Part shown: one piece after another, positions 5,459-11,414 of the stretch | Layout of the letters: each line of letters opens with the position of its first letter | Numbering within the stretch: position 1 is the first letter of the stretch | NCBI RefSeq assembly: GCF_000750005.1 | Contig: NZ_JPYA01000120.1 | Span: forward strand, 1 to 11,414 | Origin: Geobacillus icigianus | GTDB taxonomy: Bacteria; Bacillota; Bacilli; Bacillales; Anoxybacillaceae | Length of the DNA stretch: 11,414 nt | Direction of reading: 5' to 3' | Translations under genes and position numbers: made by a program | The notes under the pieces: generated by a model | Told to the model about the DNA's origin: nothing | Seen by the model: the letters and a program-made list of their open reading frames with translations, nothing else | Databases searched by the model: none

Positions 5459-6904
5459 CTACAACGGCGGGAAGGTCCTAGAATGATCAAGAGACAGCTC
5501 CTTAATATAAAATTCAACCGTTGCGCCGCCTTTGTCATTGTTGTACGCCCAAATGTCCCCACCATGATGATTGACGATTTGTTTCGCAATATACAGCCCC
5601 AATCCGACATGATGTTTATACTGCTTATCTTGATAAAAAGGCTGGAACAACAAAGACGTATCGTTTTCTTTAAACCCTGTTCCTGTGTCTGAACAGCGAA
5701 AATAAATTTTGCACGCATTCCCCTCTTCTTCATCATGCACTTCCAACGTAATTTCTCCGCTTTTTGTAAACCTCAAACTGTTGTATAAAATATTGTCCAA
5801 CACTCTCATGACCATTGCTTCATCAAGCACATAAGACGATCGTTGCAAATTCACATCAAAGCAAATCGCTAGCGATGGTTGACGAGAAACCATGGTTGAG
5901 AGCTCTCGTTTCTTCTCATCAAGCATTTGCTTTACATCCACTTCTTTTGCGTTCAATAAGAAGTGGCTCTTCTCCACTTTATAGAGCAGCGACAAATTAT
6001 CAGTCAACATGGTCATCTTTCCACAGTTTTTGCGAATGATCTCTAAGTGGGGCGTGACATCAAAGCGGTCCGACTTTCTCAAATCTTGAATCAAATCAAT
6101 TTGTCCTTGGATGACCGTTAACGGGGTTCTGATATCATGCGCGATCGATGACACCATCATTTTTCGTTCGTCATCGGTCTTTGCTAAACGTTCCACCATT
6201 TCTTTCAACGCACTGATCATGGCATTAAAGGAATTCTGGATTTTCATAAACTCTTTTCTTTTCAACCCCGAGACGTGAAAATCAAAATTCCCGCTGGCAA
6301 TGTGATCAGACGCCTCGAGCAACAATTTGATATTGTGAAACAATGATTGGTACAGCCTAGATGTAAAGAAAATCAAATAGACAATAAAAAAGAGCAATGG
6401 AGAAATCAGCAACGCAGCATAAATGAGCACAGGTTCCAAGCGCTTTTGATTGTTAATGATAAACCCAAAAGGCGCTTTCAACACATATACCGCCTGAATG
6501 GCGTTATCATGCTTCAAGGGAATGAACCGATACACATAGCTTCCTTTTACAATCTCACGGTTGATCGATTGACTAATATCCACTTGATCGTCTATAATTT
6601 CTCGATCACCATACAGATGCTTACCGCTGATGTCTACAACTTCTCCCTGTATCTTTTCACTGTAACGATGGATGGGAATGAATCTCCCCTTGAAAATCGC
6701 CTCTTCGTTTTCTTTTATCTTTTTTTCCATCAAATCCAAATCTTTGACGAAATAATTGGTCGGTTTCACCACATCGTTCGTGGCTAATGTAATAATCAAG
6801 TAGATTAAGCATAAATAAGTAACGACCGAAGAGATTGCCGTTGCCAACACGACTTTCACAACTAACAAATAAAAATCTCGTTTAATCGTTTTATCCTTTT
6901 TCAT
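5459..6904 (-). CDS. Sensor histidine kinase with extracellular domain and HAMP
   Basis: The 481-residue membrane kinase has one transmembrane helix near residues 12-41, an extracytoplasmic sensing domain at about 42-155, a second helix at about 157-181 and a HAMP linker at about 181-235. The dimerisation/phosphorylation helix follows with SSIAHDIRTPLT (likely phospho-histidine H256). The ATP-binding domain shows an N-box (DNILYNS, N371 and N375), a G1 box DTGTG (406-410) and a G2 box GLGL (434-437). Its start overlaps the end of the response-regulator gene by 14 bases, so the two form a pair. The start has only a weak ribosome site and probably relies on coupling. As the last gene of the secreted-protein/ABC operon, it most likely senses that protein, its target or envelope stress. 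Architecture and size are also like lantibiotic sensors such as NisK and SpaK. Confidence 0.88.
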   Translation of the reverse strand: MKKDKTIKRDFYLLVVKVVLATAISSVVTYLCLIYLIITLATNDVVKPTNYFVKDLDLMEKKIKENEEAIFKGRFIPIHRYSEKIQGEVVDISGKHLYGDREIIDDQVDISQSINREIVKGSYVYRFIPLKHDNAIQAVYVLKAPFGFIINNQKRLEPVLIYAALLISPLLFFIVYLIFFTSRLYQSLFHNIKLLLEASDHIASGNFDFHVSGLKRKEFMKIQNSFNAMISALKEMVERLAKTDDERKMMVSSIAHDIRTPLTVIQGQIDLIQDLRKSDRFDVTPHLEIIRKNCGKMTMLTDNLSLLYKVEKSHFLLNAKEVDVKQMLDEKKRELSTMVSRQPSLAICFDVNLQRSSYVLDEAMVMRVLDNILYNSLRFTKSGEITLEVHDEEEGNACKIYFRCSDTGTGFKENDTSLLFQPFYQDKQYKHHVGLGLYIAKQIVNHHGGDIWAYNNDKGGATVEFYIKELSLDHSRTFPPL

Positions 6905-7589
6905 CGGTCACATCCCATTTATAACCGAGCCCATATAATGTTTGAATATAAGACGTGTCCGGGTCGACCGCCTTGATTTTCTTACGAATATTTTTAATGC
7001 TTTCTGTAACAGTGTCTAACTGGCTGTCGGAGTCAATCCCCCATACTCGTTCAAAGATTCTTTCTTTGGAGAAAACGACCTTTTTATTGAGCATTAACAG
7101 CTTCACAATCTCATATTCTTTTTTTGTTAACGGTAATTTCTTTCCTTTACAAAAGACTTCGTTAGCCAAAAGATCAATCGTAATATGTTTCGAACTCAAA
7201 AGATATCTCTCGTTTGAACGAATCCGTTCTTCCCTTCGTAGATGGGAATCAATTCGCGCCTTCAATTCCTTTAAGCTGAACGGTTTGGTGATGTAATCAT
7301 CCCCACCGATCGCCAGCGCTTGAACCTTATCTTCCTCCATCGCTTTGGCGCTGACAAATAAAATGGGACAATCCACCCGATCGCGAATGATGGTGCACAG
7401 TTCCATCCCATCAATGCCTTCCATCATGATATCGAGCAAAATTAAATCAACATGTTCGTTCATTGCTTTCAACGCTTCCATCCCGCTGTGGGCCGTTTCT
7501 ACCTGATAATGATGAAGCTCCAAATATTGTTTGATTGTACAGCAAATGTCTTCCTCGTCGTCGATAACTAAAATTTTCTTTTTGTTCAT
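6891..7589 (-). CDS. OmpR/PhoB-family response regulator
   Basis: The 232-residue DNA-binding regulator has an N-terminal receiver with acidic residues D10 and D11, phospho-acceptor D53 (LLDIMM), S80 and K102 (TKPF). A winged-helix domain spans about 127-228 and ends in the typical TLYGLGYKW. I chose ATG 7589 over an in-frame ATG at 7640 because GGGGGAG lies six bases before it and the family consensus begins at MNKKKILVIDDEE. This leaves 47 bases after the ATPase gene, including the palindrome ATTCGCGAAT (7605-7614). It should be phosphorylated by the kinase it overlaps. Likely targets are the promoters before the secreted-protein gene and possibly the facing immunity operon; neither is proven. 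Confidence 0.9.
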   Translation of the reverse strand: MNKKKILVIDDEEDICCTIKQYLELHHYQVETAHSGMEALKAMNEHVDLILLDIMMEGIDGMELCTIIRDRVDCPILFVSAKAMEEDKVQALAIGGDDYITKPFSLKELKARIDSHLRREERIRSNERYLLSSKHITIDLLANEVFCKGKKLPLTKKEYEIVKLLMLNKKVVFSKERIFERVWGIDSDSQLDTVTESIKNIRKKIKAVDPDTSYIQTLYGLGYKWDVTDEKG

Positions 7590-7636
7590 CTTTTGCTCCC
7601 CCATATTCGCGAATTTCGACATGACACCCATGACGG

Positions 7637-8290
7637 TCATTCTGACGCAATATGGGTCATCCCGGTAATCATCCCTTCATTCATTGCATACACTTCGTGG
7701 CATAATGACTGGATGTCCACCTTGTTGTGAGACGTCAACAAAATGGTGCAGCCTCTTTTGTTTTCTTCCCGAATCATTTGGTATACTTGATCCACTGATT
7801 TTTCATCCAACGCATTCATCGGTTCGTCGAGCAGCATCAACTGCGGCTTCTCCATGATGCACTGTGCGATACCCAGTCTTTGTCTCATTCCAAGAGAGTA
7901 GGCTTTCACCGGCCTTTTATCATGCGGATCCAACCCTACCCGCTCCATTGCCTCTTTTACCTCGCGCTCGCCGATTTTGTTTTGAATCATGGCTAAAAAA
8001 TGCAAATTATCGAATCCTGAGTATTGTTCAAGGAAACCTGGTTTTTCCAATAAAACAGAAATATCGCTCGGAAAGGATACATCTTGGTGCAACGTCTGGC
8101 CAAATACCGCCACCGTGCCGGTGGACGGCTTCACCAATCCACTGATGACTCGGAATAACATCGTTTTCCCTGATCCGTTCGGCCCGACGAATCCATAAAT
8201 CTTTCCTTTTTCCAATTCCAAGTTGATATGGCGCAACACTTCTCTTCCTTTTATCGTTTTGGAAACATTGGACAAGACGATCGCCTTCAT
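7637..8290 (-). CDS. ABC transporter ATP-binding protein of the peptide/transporter operon
   Basis: This 217-residue ATPase has Walker A GPNGSGKT (36-43), signature SLGMRQ (132-137), Walker B LMLLDEP (151-157) and switch histidine H188 in LTSH. As in LanF, the Q-loop position holds glutamate: VLLEKPGF (E82). AGGAGGGG lies about eight bases before the ATG and overlaps the end of the preceding permease gene; the gap is 12 bases. It most likely drives the pump formed by the three membrane proteins encoded just upstream. Related ATPases serve in bacteriocin export or self-immunity. The substrate is presumably the secreted protein at 10729-11118 or a related peptide, by context only. Confidence 0.85.
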   Translation of the reverse strand: MKAIVLSNVSKTIKGREVLRHINLELEKGKIYGFVGPNGSGKTMLFRVISGLVKPSTGTVAVFGQTLHQDVSFPSDISVLLEKPGFLEQYSGFDNLHFLAMIQNKIGEREVKEAMERVGLDPHDKRPVKAYSLGMRQRLGIAQCIMEKPQLMLLDEPMNALDEKSVDQVYQMIREENKRGCTILLTSHNKVDIQSLCHEVYAMNEGMITGMTHIASE

Positions 8291-8302
8291 ATCGAACCCC
8301 TC

Positions 8303-9004
8303 CTAGATATAATCCGCGTTCTTCACTCTTTTGACCGTCCAATACCCGAACAGACCAATCAACAAGAGCTCCACAAACAGAGCCAACCACACGATAAGAC
8401 CGCCCCGCAAATGATCGACCATGCTGTAGTACAACGGAACGAAAGCCATCGGCTGCTTCACACCTATAAAAAACAAAGCGAGAATGACGGCATTAGCCAA
8501 ATGATTCGTCGCGTGTACCTTCAAACACATCCACACGCTGGCATGCCAATACAAATTCACAGCAATGCAAATGAACATGACCACTAACGAACGGTCAAAC
8601 GAAACCGCCATATGCGACACAAAGAGACCGAAAACGCTAGCGATCAAAAACGCCGCCAATACATACACCAATGTAAACGGAACAGCTACCAGCAGCCTAG
8701 CTATCGTGTACGACGTCGTATCCCTTAACAAAATGAACAGTGTATGTTCAAAATATTGATCACGTTTTTTCCAAACGATTTGGAGCAACACCACATAACC
8801 GAAACAAAACATCAGCCAATACATCCAATTTGAGATCGTCACCGCTCCGAATAAGCGGGCGAATAACTCCGGTAGGTGTTGGGAAGAAAACGCCTCTGAC
8901 CTGATGGACATCATAGTGCCCAACAGCGGGAATAAAAGGCAGGTCATCATCATTTTTTTGAACTCCATTTTGATGAGAGTAAACTCCAAATCCATTCGTT
9001 TCAT
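8303..9004 (-). CDS. ABC-2-like membrane protein, third of three in the operon
   Basis: The 233-residue hydrophobic protein has about six membrane segments, near residues 17-35, 60-78, 104-128, 138-157, 166-186 and 200-222. After helix 2 it has a charged cytoplasmic stretch (KKRDQYFEHTLFILLRDTTSYTIARLL) of the kind seen in ABC-2 permeases. Its ATG overlaps the TGA of the preceding gene (ATGA, 9001-9004), so translation is coupled; AGGA lies nine bases before. I recognise no named family beyond ABC-2-type permeases. With the other two it probably forms the channel for the ATPase at 7637-8290. Confidence 0.72.
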   Translation of the reverse strand: MKRMDLEFTLIKMEFKKMMMTCLLFPLLGTMMSIRSEAFSSQHLPELFARLFGAVTISNWMYWLMFCFGYVVLLQIVWKKRDQYFEHTLFILLRDTTSYTIARLLVAVPFTLVYVLAAFLIASVFGLFVSHMAVSFDRSLVVMFICIAVNLYWHASVWMCLKVHATNHLANAVILALFFIGVKQPMAFVPLYYSMVDHLRGGLIVWLALFVELLLIGLFGYWTVKRVKNADYI

Positions 9005-9741
9005 AAAAGATCATCCTGAACATAGTAGTTTTTGTTGTTTGACGAAAACCGAATCATATGGATCAACAGCAACATCATCAAAACGAAAACTAGGATTGTC
9101 CAAACGGGAGACACTCTCTCACTGATGTAAAATACGTACGGTATCATCTTGAAGGTGAACATATCCAATATGGCCAGCGTGATAACCGTTACGACGCTGA
9201 AAAAACGGTTCGCCCAAAAATCGGTTAGCCACACAAACATCAACCCGAATATCGCTGTGAGCAAAAAATACGTAATAAGAAAATAAAGGAACGAGCTTTT
9301 GTCCCCACGATGTGGCACGTATAAAAAAGCCGCATGGACGTTCTTTATGTTGGGATATATAATATATTTCACCAACGTTGTACATAATCCGCCTACTGCG
9401 ACAACCCAAAGAGACATACAGACAGCTAAGGCGAGGACGAGCAGCGCTTTATGCATCCCAATCTGTCCCCGGGTGCGGTATCTTCTTAGGATCATCCACG
9501 TATTGGTTCGCAACATTGAACCTAAAAGAAATAAAAACGCAGGCAGATGGAAAAATTCATACCGATAGAGCAAGATAAACTCTTTTAGACTATGCCATTT
9601 GCCAATCGTGATTGATCCCCATGGCAGGACGGCTGCAAACATCAACAAGGCAATGACGCCTAGAACGGTCTTGATGACGGTTCGATGCAACGTTACATCT
9701 TGCCAAATGAAAAAAACACTCTGTTTACAGAACATCTTCAC
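9001..9741 (-). CDS. ABC-2-like membrane protein, second of three in the operon
   Basis: The 246-residue protein has about six membrane segments, near residues 23-43, 62-80, 97-122, 150-173, 178-200 and 211-233. A strongly basic loop (MILRRYRTRGQIGMHK) follows the second segment, like the cytoplasmic loop of ABC-2 permeases. The start is probably GTG at 9741, with GGAG nine bases before; an ATG two codons later is possible. It overlaps the end of the preceding permease gene by 17 bases and the next gene by 4. Very dense packing implies all three membrane proteins are made together. No specific family is recognised. Confidence 0.7.
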   Translation of the reverse strand: MKMFCKQSVFFIWQDVTLHRTVIKTVLGVIALLMFAAVLPWGSITIGKWHSLKEFILLYRYEFFHLPAFLFLLGSMLRTNTWMILRRYRTRGQIGMHKALLVLALAVCMSLWVVAVGGLCTTLVKYIIYPNIKNVHAAFLYVPHRGDKSSFLYFLITYFLLTAIFGLMFVWLTDFWANRFFSVVTVITLAILDMFTFKMIPYVFYISERVSPVWTILVFVLMMLLLIHMIRFSSNNKNYYVQDDLL

Positions 9742-10606
9742 TTTTCTTCACTCCATACGAAAATACCCCTACCGCGATCAACAATTGGAGGACAAACACG
9801 ATGGCCATTTTCCAGTAGGCCAATCCTTCTACTGGTTGTGAAGGAAGTAAGAAATTAAACGGATCCCAAGCAAGTTGGCCGATGATGGTCAGCACCGCCC
9901 AACAAAGCATATAAATGATTTGTGGCATCAACGTAATCAAATACCGATTTTTCAACAACAAGGAACATCCTAAACCAAGGCAGACGTAACCGCTGGCAAA
10001 TAACCCCCCGATTACATAATAAACGAGTGTATACCAATAAGGGGAGATCTCCAGCAAAGATGAAAAAAGCGTTTTCTTTTCTCCCGCAAATGAGTTGTCC
10101 GGCAGCGGCAGCGTCCCGGCGATCAATTGCCGATATGCTTGGGAATAGCTCGAATAATCCCAATGATTCGTCAACAGATTCACCAGCACAACTCCCAGCA
10201 CAAGAGGAAGGAGGAACAAGAAAAAAGCGCTGATATAGGTAAACATAAACTTCCTTCGGTAATAAGCTCCTCTTCCCATCCGTGTCAATTGATAATGAAC
10301 ATTTCCGCTCTTTCGTTCACGATCCATCGAATCCACCAATGGGATCGATAACAATAGCGGGAAAAGGAAGTAATATAGAGATGAGAGTACGTTAAAGTGG
10401 AAGCCTCCTAGGCCAACCCATTCAAGGTGAGGCGATGCCAAGGCGAAAACATTAGGATTGTCGTGGTAAATTCGTTCAAGCAACTGCACATTTTCACGAT
10501 AATCTTTCACTCCCAACACGACGGCGCCGATGACAAGCAGCAGCAGGCAGGCGGCGCTGATATAAAGGTTCTTATTTTTCAGAAGTTTAAGCAATTCCAT
10601 ATACAT
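9725..10606 (-). CDS. ABC-2-like membrane protein, first of three in the operon
   Basis: The 293-residue permease has about six membrane segments, near residues 15-35, 70-92, 118-145, 190-214, 222-243 and 263-283. The cytoplasmic block DSMDRERKSGNVHYQLTRMG after helix 2 is the conserved ABC-2 permease pattern (acidic and basic residues, then a TR turn before YYRRK). I chose ATG 10606, with GGGAG eight bases before it; extending to the in-frame TTG at 10621 would put the start ahead of that site. It is the first gene after the strong hairpin at 10635-10671 and is followed by two overlapping permease genes. Expected role: the membrane part of an exporter or self-protection pump. Confidence 0.78.
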   Translation of the reverse strand: MYMELLKLLKNKNLYISAACLLLLVIGAVVLGVKDYRENVQLLERIYHDNPNVFALASPHLEWVGLGGFHFNVLSSLYYFLFPLLLSIPLVDSMDRERKSGNVHYQLTRMGRGAYYRRKFMFTYISAFFLFLLPLVLGVVLVNLLTNHWDYSSYSQAYRQLIAGTLPLPDNSFAGEKKTLFSSLLEISPYWYTLVYYVIGGLFASGYVCLGLGCSLLLKNRYLITLMPQIIYMLCWAVLTIIGQLAWDPFNFLLPSQPVEGLAYWKMAIVFVLQLLIAVGVFSYGVKKSEDVL

Positions 10607-10634
10607 ACGATCATCTCCCAATTCTTCTGTTTAA

Positions 10635-10671
10635 GGTCGGTCTTCTTCAACAAAATTGAAGAAGACCGACC
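10635..10671 (-). terminator. Strong 16-bp hairpin between the secreted-protein gene and the transporter genes (attenuator/processing site)
   Basis: GGTCGGTCTTCTTCAA (10635-10650) and TTGAAGAAGACCGACC (10656-10671) form a perfect 16-bp stem with a five-base loop. No T-run follows on the minus strand (the next bases are TTAAAC), so full intrinsic termination is unlikely. Such a stem after a highly expressed secreted-peptide gene would stabilise the upstream mRNA and lower read-through into the pump and regulator genes. Confidence 0.75.
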
Positions 10672-10728
10672 CTGACGAAGAAAACCTCTCTCTTGTCCAA
10701 GTTGACTGAACATATCTATAAAAATCGA

Positions 10729-11118
10729 TCAATTGTCGGGATAAAATTTGCCTGCGATGTCAACTGTAACGTAAGTGAAGGATGCATTTTCCGCCATTAA
10801 TGAAACTTTTTTACCAACAGCGCTTTGATCGACAGTAAAATAACGCGTGTCATTATCGGTTACATTCAGCGCGGTTGGCGAAACTTTCGTGGAGCCTTGC
10901 TGAATCCACATATTCGCTTTATAATCGCTTCCAACAACCGAATTTTCCACTTTACTTTTACTGTTCGTCGCTTTATTGGCGCTCGCTAATTCCGTGTCAG
11001 CTCCAAAGCGCGGAAGAACTGTAGCATAGGTAACATAGGATGCTGCGCTAACTCCTCCTATCGCAATTAATGAGATAAAAGCAATCAAAGTAGTAACCAT
11101 TTTCATTTTTTCCTTCAT
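10729..11118 (-). CDS. Small secreted protein (bacteriocin-like; possibly DUF2712-related)
   Basis: The 129-residue protein starts with a basic N-terminus (MKEKMKM) and a hydrophobic core (about 8-22), and has a likely signal-peptidase site after VSA (A25). The mature product is about 104 residues. It has no cysteine, so it is neither a lantibiotic nor disulfide-bonded, and no double-glycine leader is present. The mature part has a hydrophilic section rich in Ser/Asn/Lys (44-60). Its C-terminal half, with KVSPTALNV, VGKKVSLMAEN and GKFYPDN, resembles secreted Bacillus proteins of the DUF2712 type; this is from memory and uncertain. A strong site (AAGGAGGAG) stands about nine bases before ATG. 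The gene heads an operon with three permeases, an ATPase, a response regulator and a kinase. A role as toxin, signal or pump substrate is inference. Confidence 0.82.
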   Translation of the reverse strand: MKEKMKMVTTLIAFISLIAIGGVSAASYVTYATVLPRFGADTELASANKATNSKSKVENSVVGSDYKANMWIQQGSTKVSPTALNVTDNDTRYFTVDQSAVGKKVSLMAENASFTYVTVDIAGKFYPDN

Positions 11119-11208
11119 GATTCAATCTCCTCCTTCTAAACATGTTGTCGCTTAACCTGCTTTTTTTCTTCAAAAGTCCTTTAAGATGACATGTTTCAAT
11201 AGCGGATG

Positions 11209-11237
11209 TTTATACGTTTTAAGTACAAGTGTCACAA
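11209..11237 (-). promoter_or_regulatory. Proximal sigma-A-type promoter (P2) of the secreted-protein operon
   Basis: On the minus strand TTGTGA (11232-11237) and TATAAA (11209-11214) are separated by exactly 17 bases. Transcription would start near 11202, giving a leader of about 85 bases. Between this promoter and P1 there is a near-direct repeat, GATATGAG / GATATTGAG (11255-11270), about 18 bases before the -35. That arrangement could suit an OmpR-family regulator, but the repeat is short. Confidence 0.6.
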
Positions 11238-11297
11238 AGAATGCATAGGAATTTCTCAATATCTCATATCATCCCCCTTTTAAATTTCAAAGTATAG

Positions 11298-11307
11298 GGA
11301 CCGGTCC
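11298..11307. promoter_or_regulatory. Palindrome at the predicted start site of P1
   Basis: GGACCGGTCC is a perfect 10-bp palindrome in an otherwise AT-rich region. It covers about the first ten transcribed bases from the distal promoter. It could be an operator for a dimeric repressor or a small 5' structure in the RNA. No regulator is assigned. Confidence 0.4.
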
Positions 11308-11314
11308 TGTGAAA

Positions 11315-11342
11315 ATTATAATCTTTTTAAAAAAAAATGCAA
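11315..11342 (-). promoter_or_regulatory. Distal sigma-A-type promoter (P1) of the secreted-protein operon
   Basis: On the minus strand TTGCAT (11337-11342) and a perfect TATAAT (11315-11320) are separated by 16 bases. The upstream sequence is very AT-rich, as in UP-element-assisted promoters. Transcription would start near 11308, leaving an untranslated leader of about 190 bases before the ATG at 11118. Confidence 0.65.
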
Positions 11343-11414
11343 TATTTTCGTTAAATTTATATAAAAACCTTTAAAGAAAAAATTTTGAATAACCTTGGTA
11401 CTATATACATGCTC

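Noticed and set aside
7605..7614. Palindrome ATTCGCGAAT between the ATPase and response-regulator genes
   Set aside because: Single short palindrome with no promoter near it; could be chance.
1..11414. CRISPR arrays, tRNA or rRNA genes, riboswitches
   Set aside because: I saw no regularly spaced repeats, no tRNA-like cloverleaf or rRNA sequence, and no leader matching a known riboswitch.

Overview
The window looks like an accessory region from a low-to-moderate GC Bacillaceae genome, most likely a Geobacillus/Parageobacillus/Anoxybacillus-type thermophile. That assignment is inference. It rests on strong AAGGAGG ribosome binding sites, a ComQ-like prenyltransferase, an IS982-family insertion sequence, and nisin/subtilin-type immunity genes of the kind found in bacilli.

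Left part (1-1072, minus strand): a comQ-like isoprenyl transferase is followed by an intrinsic terminator and then the first 12 codons of a small ORF that runs off the window. In the ComQXPA system the gene after comQ encodes the ComX pheromone precursor, so the edge ORF is a candidate pheromone gene, but its sequence is too short to prove this.

Mobile region (1066-2690): a complete 1005-bp IS982-family element (14-bp terminal inverted repeats, 7-bp target duplication, intact DDE transposase) sits in the target-site duplication of an older 145-bp MITE-like element. The MITE has 11-bp inverted repeats and an 8-bp duplication, TTTATAAT. Next come about 450 bp without an intact gene. They hold a possible broken minus-strand ORF that ends just before a minus-strand terminator.

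Lantibiotic-immunity operon (2691-5409, plus strand): an ATPase (LanF type, with a Glu in the Q-loop position), two ABC-2 permeases (LanE and LanG types) and a short lipoprotein of the SpaI/NisI type. No lantibiotic precursor, LanB/LanC/LanM, LanT or LanP gene is visible, so here this is a stand-alone resistance module, or the edge of a cluster interrupted by the mobile elements.

Peptide/transporter/two-component operon (11342 down to 5459, minus strand, convergent with the immunity operon): two good sigma-A-type promoters and a leader with a palindrome precede a gene for a secreted, cysteine-free, 129-residue protein. A strong 16-bp hairpin then separates it from three tightly overlapping membrane-protein genes, an ABC ATPase, an OmpR-family response regulator and a HAMP sensor kinase. 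The layout suggests a secreted bacteriocin-like or signalling protein made with a dedicated export or self-protection pump and its own sensing system. I could not assign this to a characterised system, and it is the best candidate here for something undescribed.
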